From Streptomyces sp. NBC_00557 (GTDB lineage Bacteria; Actinomycetota; Actinomycetes; Streptomycetales; Streptomycetaceae), in contig NZ_CP107796.1 in the NCBI RefSeq assembly GCF_036345995.1, forward strand, positions 4,216,001-4,280,000: DNA of 64,000 nucleotides, written 5' to 3'. This document shows, piece by piece, positions 60,068-64,000 of the stretch. The notes beneath the pieces were generated by a model. The model searched no databases and was not told where the DNA came from. It saw nothing but the letters and a program-made list of their open reading frames with translations. The position numbers were made by a program, and so were the translations under genes. Within the stretch, counting starts at the first letter, position 1. Every line of letters starts with the position of its first letter.

Positions 60068-61597
60068 GTGCCACGTGGTGACGGTCGACTCAATCACGAT
60101 CTGCTTCCCGGCGAGAAGGGCCCCCAGGACGCTTGCGGCGTCTTCGGTGTCTGGGCTCCGGGTGAAGAGGTCGCAAAGCTCACGTACTTCGGGCTCTACG
60201 CCCTCCAGCACCGGGGTCAGGAATCCGCGGGAATCGCGGTCAGCAACGGCTCCCAGATCCTCGTCTTCAAGGACATGGGCCTGGTCTCCCAGGTCTTCGA
60301 CGAGACCTCGCTCGGCTCGCTCCAGGGTCACATCGCGGTCGGTCACGCCCGCTACTCGACCACCGGCGCCTCCGTGTGGGAGAACGCCCAGCCGACGTTC
60401 CGCGCCACCGCGCACGGCTCGATCGCGCTCGGCCACAACGGCAACCTGGTCAACACGGCGCAGCTCGCCGAGATGGTCGCCGACCTGCCGAACGACAACA
60501 ACAGCCGCTCCACCCGGGTCGCGGCCACCAACGACACCGACCTGCTGACGGCACTGCTCGCCGCCCAGGTCGACGAGGACGGCAAGCCGCTCACCATCGA
60601 GGAGGCGGCCCACCAGGTCCTTCCCAAGGTGCGGGGCGCCTTCTCGCTCGTCTTCATGGACGAGCACACCCTCTACACCGCCCGTGACCCGCAGGGCATC
60701 CGCCCGCTGGTGCTCGGCCGGCTGGAGCGCGGCTGGGTGGTCGCCTCCGAGACCGCCGCCCTGGACATCGTGGGCGCCAGTTTCGTCCGCGAGATCGAGC
60801 CGGGCGAGTTCGTCGCCATCGACGAGAACGGCCTGCGCAGCTCCCGATTCGCGGAAGCGAAGCCCAAGGGCTGTGTCTTCGAGTACGTGTACCTGGCCCG
60901 CCCGGACACCGACATCGCCGGCCGGAACGTGTACCTCTCCCGCGTGGAGATGGGCCGCCGGCTCGCCAAGGAGGCCCCGGTCGAGGCCGACCTGGTCATA
61001 GCGACCCCGGAGTCGGGCACCCCGGCCGCCATCGGCTACGCGGAGGCCTCCGGCATCCCCTTCGGCGCGGGCCTGGTGAAGAACGCCTACGTCGGCCGGA
61101 CCTTCATCCAGCCCTCGCAGACCATCCGCCAGCTCGGCATCCGCCTGAAGCTGAACCCGCTGAAGGAAGTCATCAAGGGCAAGCGCCTGGTCGTCGTCGA
61201 CGACTCGATCGTGCGCGGCAACACCCAGCGGGCCCTGGTCCGCATGCTGCGCGAGGCCGGCGCCGCCGAGGTCCACATCCGGATCTCCTCGCCGCCCGTG
61301 AAGTGGCCCTGCTTCTTCGGCATCGACTTCGCCACCCGCGCGGAACTGATCGCCAACGGCATGACCATCGAGGAGATCGGCACCTCGCTCGGCGCCGACT
61401 CGCTCGCCTACATCTCCATCGACGGCATGATCGAGGCGACCACCATCGCCAAGCCGAACCTGTGCCGCGCCTGCTTCGACGGCGAGTACCCGATGGAGCT
61501 GCCGGACCCGGAGCTGCTCGGCAAGCAGCTGCTGGAGACCGAGCTGGCGGCCGGTCCCGCCGCCACGGCCGCGGCCGACGCGATCCGTCGCCCGTAA
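60068..61597 (+). CDS. purF: Amidophosphoribosyltransferase
   Basis: First committed enzyme of purine synthesis, 509 residues. The Ntn glutaminase nucleophile is C23 in QDACGVFGV, reached after removal of a propeptide; HRGQESAGI and GHNGNLVN follow. The phosphoribosyltransferase half has VVVDDSIVRGNT. Cys residues late in the chain (NLCRACFDG) fit the iron-sulfur type. Start GTG at 60068; purM follows after 35 bp. Confidence 0.98.
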   Translation: MPRGDGRLNHDLLPGEKGPQDACGVFGVWAPGEEVAKLTYFGLYALQHRGQESAGIAVSNGSQILVFKDMGLVSQVFDETSLGSLQGHIAVGHARYSTTGASVWENAQPTFRATAHGSIALGHNGNLVNTAQLAEMVADLPNDNNSRSTRVAATNDTDLLTALLAAQVDEDGKPLTIEEAAHQVLPKVRGAFSLVFMDEHTLYTARDPQGIRPLVLGRLERGWVVASETAALDIVGASFVREIEPGEFVAIDENGLRSSRFAEAKPKGCVFEYVYLARPDTDIAGRNVYLSRVEMGRRLAKEAPVEADLVIATPESGTPAAIGYAEASGIPFGAGLVKNAYVGRTFIQPSQTIRQLGIRLKLNPLKEVIKGKRLVVVDDSIVRGNTQRALVRMLREAGAAEVHIRISSPPVKWPCFFGIDFATRAELIANGMTIEEIGTSLGADSLAYISIDGMIEATTIAKPNLCRACFDGEYPMELPDPELLGKQLLETELAAGPAATAAADAIRRP

Positions 61598-61632
61598 CAC
61601 CCCTGCAGTACGACACGAAAGCTCTCACAGTC

Positions 61633-62700
61633 ATGTCTGAGACAACTGGTGCCAGCTACGCAGCGGCGGGCGTCGACATCGAGGCGGGCGACCGCGCGGT
61701 CGAGCTGATGAAGGAGTGGGTGAAGAAGACCCGGCGCCCCGAGGTCCTCGGCGGTCTCGGCGGCTTCGCCGGACTCTTCGACGCCTCCGCCCTCAAGCGC
61801 TACGAGCGCCCGCTGCTCGCCTCCGCCACCGACGGCGTCGGCACGAAGGTCGACGTCGCGCGCCGCATGGGTGTCTACGACACGATCGGCCACGACCTGG
61901 TCGCCATGGTCATGGACGACATCGTGGTGTGCGGCGCCGAGCCGCTGTTCATGACCGACTACATCTGCGTCGGCAAGGTCCATCCCGAGCGCGTCGCGGC
62001 CATCGTGAAGGGCATCGCGGAGGGCTGTGTGCTCGCCGGATGCGCCCTGGTGGGCGGCGAGACGGCCGAACACCCCGGTCTGCTGGGCGAGGACGACTTC
62101 GACGTCGCCGGGGCCGGTACGGGCGTCGTGGAGGCCGACCGGCTGCTCGGCGCGGACCGCATCCGCTCGGGCGACGCGGTGATCGCCATGGCGTCCTCCG
62201 GGCTTCACTCCAACGGGTACTCCCTGGTCCGCCACGTCCTGCTGAACACGGCCGGCCTGGCCCTGGAGTCCGAGGTCGCCGAGCTCGGCCGCACCCTCGG
62301 CGAGGAGCTGCTGGAGCCCACGAAGATCTACTCGCTGGACTGCCTGGCGCTGACCCGCACCACCGATGTGCACGCGTTCAGCCACATCACCGGCGGCGGA
62401 CTCGCGGCCAACCTGGCCCGCGTGATCCCCGACGCGCTGCACGCCGTCGTCGACCGCTCCACCTGGACCCCGGGCGCCATCTTCGACCTGGTCGGCAGGA
62501 CCGGGAACGTCGAGCGCCTCGAGCTGGAGAAGACCCTGAACATGGGCGTCGGCATGATGGCGATCGTCCCCGCGGAGTCCGCCGACGTCGCCCTCGCGAC
62601 CCTGGCCGACCGCGGAGTCGACGCCTGGGTGGCCGGCGAGATCACCGACCGGGGCGCGAAGGAGACCGGCGCGGAGCTGGTCGGAGACTACGCCGCCTGA
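61633..62700 (+). CDS. purM: Phosphoribosylformylglycinamidine cyclo-ligase
   Basis: AIR synthetase, 355 residues. Seen: YAAAGVDIEAGDRAVELMK, LLASATDGVGTKVDVA, GHDLVAMVMDDIVVCGAEPLF, GGETAEHPG and HITGGGLAANLARV. It acts on the FGAM made by PurSQL. It is cotranscribed with purF and ends at a strong bidirectional hairpin. Confidence 0.98.
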   Translation: MSETTGASYAAAGVDIEAGDRAVELMKEWVKKTRRPEVLGGLGGFAGLFDASALKRYERPLLASATDGVGTKVDVARRMGVYDTIGHDLVAMVMDDIVVCGAEPLFMTDYICVGKVHPERVAAIVKGIAEGCVLAGCALVGGETAEHPGLLGEDDFDVAGAGTGVVEADRLLGADRIRSGDAVIAMASSGLHSNGYSLVRHVLLNTAGLALESEVAELGRTLGEELLEPTKIYSLDCLALTRTTDVHAFSHITGGGLAANLARVIPDALHAVVDRSTWTPGAIFDLVGRTGNVERLELEKTLNMGVGMMAIVPAESADVALATLADRGVDAWVAGEITDRGAKETGAELVGDYAA

Positions 62701-62735
62701 TCCCGCGGCCGGCGACCGTGCCGACAGCACAGAAA

Positions 62736-62762
62736 CCGGTCGGTGGCAGTGCCACCGACCGG
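62736..62762. terminator. Bidirectional terminator, purM and DUF3073 gene
   Basis: CCGGTCGGTGG (62736-62746) pairs perfectly with CCACCGACCGG (62752-62762) around CAGTG, between two convergent genes. Confidence 0.85.
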
Positions 62763-62778
62763 ACTGGTCAATGCAAGG

Positions 62779-63039
62779 TCAAGCGCCGCGACGGTGCTGG
62801 TGAGGACTCTCGTCCTCATCCTCGTCGTCGTCCTCGTAGAGGTCGGCGTACCGACGGTACAGGTCGTCGTCGTCATGCTCATCGGCGTCCTCGAAGCGGT
62901 CACCGTTCGGCGACTGGTTCGACGGCGACGTCGATGCGCCCAGCTCCTCGGCCAGGCGTGAGAGGTCCGTCCCACCGCTGTTGTACTTCAGCTGGCGGGC
63001 GACCTTCGTCTGCTTGGCCTTGGCCCGGCCGCGCCCCAT
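62779..63039 (-). CDS. DUF3073 family protein
   Basis: An 86-residue actinobacterial protein with a basic N-terminus (MGRGRAKAKQTKVARQLKYN), the conserved TDLSRLAEELG helix and an acidic disordered C-terminus (DEHDDDDLYRRYADLYEDDD). ATG at 63039 has GAGGGGG ahead. It is convergent to purM. The family is conserved without known function; the charge pattern suggests RNA or ribosome contact. Confidence 0.93.
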   Translation of the reverse strand: MGRGRAKAKQTKVARQLKYNSGGTDLSRLAEELGASTSPSNQSPNGDRFEDADEHDDDDLYRRYADLYEDDDEDEDESPHQHRRGA

Positions 63040-63329
63040 GGCTCGACCCCCTCAACGACGGGGCTCGACGGCCCCAGAGTCTGACACGCGTTCATGATCT
63101 GGAACGGACTCTCCATGGAGAGGCCGGTCCGTAGGGCTTCCACGGTACCTGAGCCCGCGCCCATACGGTACGTCGCCCGCAGCACGCGCGTGTGCGCAGG
63201 ACCGTCGAGGCGCCCTGTCCTCGCTGGTCAGTGGCGATTTTAACCACTTATCGGGGAACGACCCGCCGGTGGAAGTGAGAGTTCTCTCCAAGTTCCCGCC
63301 GACGGGTACCGCTCACCTGTGCGACCGGA

Positions 63330-64000
63330 TCACTGCGGAGCGTGCCCGGAGCGCGCCTCGGCCATCCGCTGCTCGGCGATCCGGTCGGCCGCGGCGGCCG
63401 GCGGAATCCCGTCATCCTTCGCACGTGCGAAGATTGCGAGCGTGGTGTCGAAGATCTTCGCGGCCTTCGCCCTGCACCGGTCGAAGTCGAACCCGTGCAG
63501 CTCGTCGGCGACCTGGATGACACCGCCCGCGTTCACCACGTAGTCCGGCGCGTAGAGGATCCCCCGGTCGGCGAGGTCCTTCTCCACACCGGGGTGGGCG
63601 AGCTGGTTGTTGGCCGCGCCGCACACCACTCTGGCGGTCAGCACCGGGACGGAGTCGTCGTTCAGGGCGCCGCCGAGCGCGCAGGGCGCGTAGATGTCGA
63701 GCCCCTCGAGCCGGATCAGGTCCTCGGTGCCGGCGACCGCCGTCACGCCCGCGGGGTACTGTTCGAGGATCCGCTGGACGGCGTCCTTGCGCACATCGGT
63801 GATCACGACCTCGGCGCCCTCGTCGCGCAGGTGCCCGACCAGGTGACGGCCGACCTTGCCGACGCCGGCGATGCCGACCTTGCGGTCGCGCAGCGAGGGG
63901 TCGCCCCACAGGTGCTGGGCGGAGGCGCGCATGCCCTGGTAGACGCCGAAGGCGGTGAGGACGGAGGAGTCGCCGGCGCCGCCGTTCTCGGGGGAGCGGC
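63330..64000 (-). CDS. vdh: Valine (Leu/Phe/Val) dehydrogenase, partial
   Basis: The C-terminal 223 residues of an NAD-dependent amino acid dehydrogenase; the start lies beyond the window. The Rossmann glycine motif is [17 protein letters not shown], followed by ITDVR, the segment [16 protein letters not shown] and [32 protein letters not shown], all typical of Leu/Val dehydrogenases. In Streptomyces the gene next to purM is vdh, which starts branched-chain amino acid breakdown and supplies acyl-CoA for polyketides. Confidence 0.93.
   Translation of the reverse strand, partial: RSPENGGAGDSSVLTAFGVYQGMRASAQHLWGDPSLRDRKVGIAGVGKVGRHLVGHLRDEGAEVVITDVRKDAVQRILEQYPAGVTAVAGTEDLIRLEGLDIYAPCALGGALNDDSVPVLTARVVCGAANNQLAHPGVEKDLADRGILYAPDYVVNAGGVIQVADELHGFDFDRCRAKAAKIFDTTLAIFARAKDDGIPPAAAADRIAEQRMAEARSGHAPQ

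Overview
The window is high-GC actinobacterial chromosome, almost certainly Streptomyces. The evidence is very high third-position GC, frequent GTG starts, leaderless promoters with TANNNT -10 boxes, and a gene order I recognise from Streptomyces cores: two SigB/F-type sigma factors, tadA, upp, the SRP RNA followed by dnaX, then purD, purC, an Lsr2 paralogue, purSQL, purF, purM and valine dehydrogenase.

Left core (1-15.9 kb): a MarR-controlled DHA2-type MFS efflux pump cut by the window edge; paired sigma factors (sigN/sigF-like); a Dabb-domain protein; tRNA-Ser(CGA); tadA with its associated gene; leaderless upp; a LytR_C protein; an HdeD-type membrane protein; an HhH-GPD glycosylase; an iron-box-controlled pair (internally shortened penicillin acylase plus siderophore-type acetyltransferase); and a CopC-CopD fusion.

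Integrated element (15,931-37,670, about 21.7 kb): an actinomycete integrative and conjugative element (AICE) inserted at the 3' end of tRNA-Ser(GGA). A 54-bp core is repeated exactly at both ends. The right part is the transfer, replication and recombination backbone: spread-type membrane proteins, an FtsK/TraB translocase followed by a GACAAG repeat array (probable clt), SSB, an orphan cytosine methyltransferase held between about 90-bp direct repeats, Prim-Pol, DUF3631 ATPase, excisionase and tyrosine integrase. The left part is cargo: a probable type II restriction-modification pair lying between two diverged copies of the element's left end, then a two-gene cassette coding for a TIR-like (DUF1863/ThsB-like) protein and a HIT domain fused to a membrane region. 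This last pair looks like an undescribed defence system of Thoeris-like logic. A tandem-wHTH GntR-type regulator, a phosphotransferase and an HTH/TPR regulator follow. A hairpin-rich, gene-poor stretch (23.3-23.7 kb) may encode a structured RNA.

Right core (37.7-64 kb): the small SRP RNA and dnaX; most of the de novo purine pathway (purD, purC, purS-purQ-purL, purF-purM) interleaved with a degenerate M48-like membrane protein, a DMFase-like protein, a two-component system/ABC exporter operon, three tRNA-Gly genes, an Lsr2 paralogue, a multidomain SpoIIE phosphatase, a mycothiol-dependent isomerase-fold protein, a META-domain lipoprotein, DUF3073, and the partial valine dehydrogenase at the right edge.
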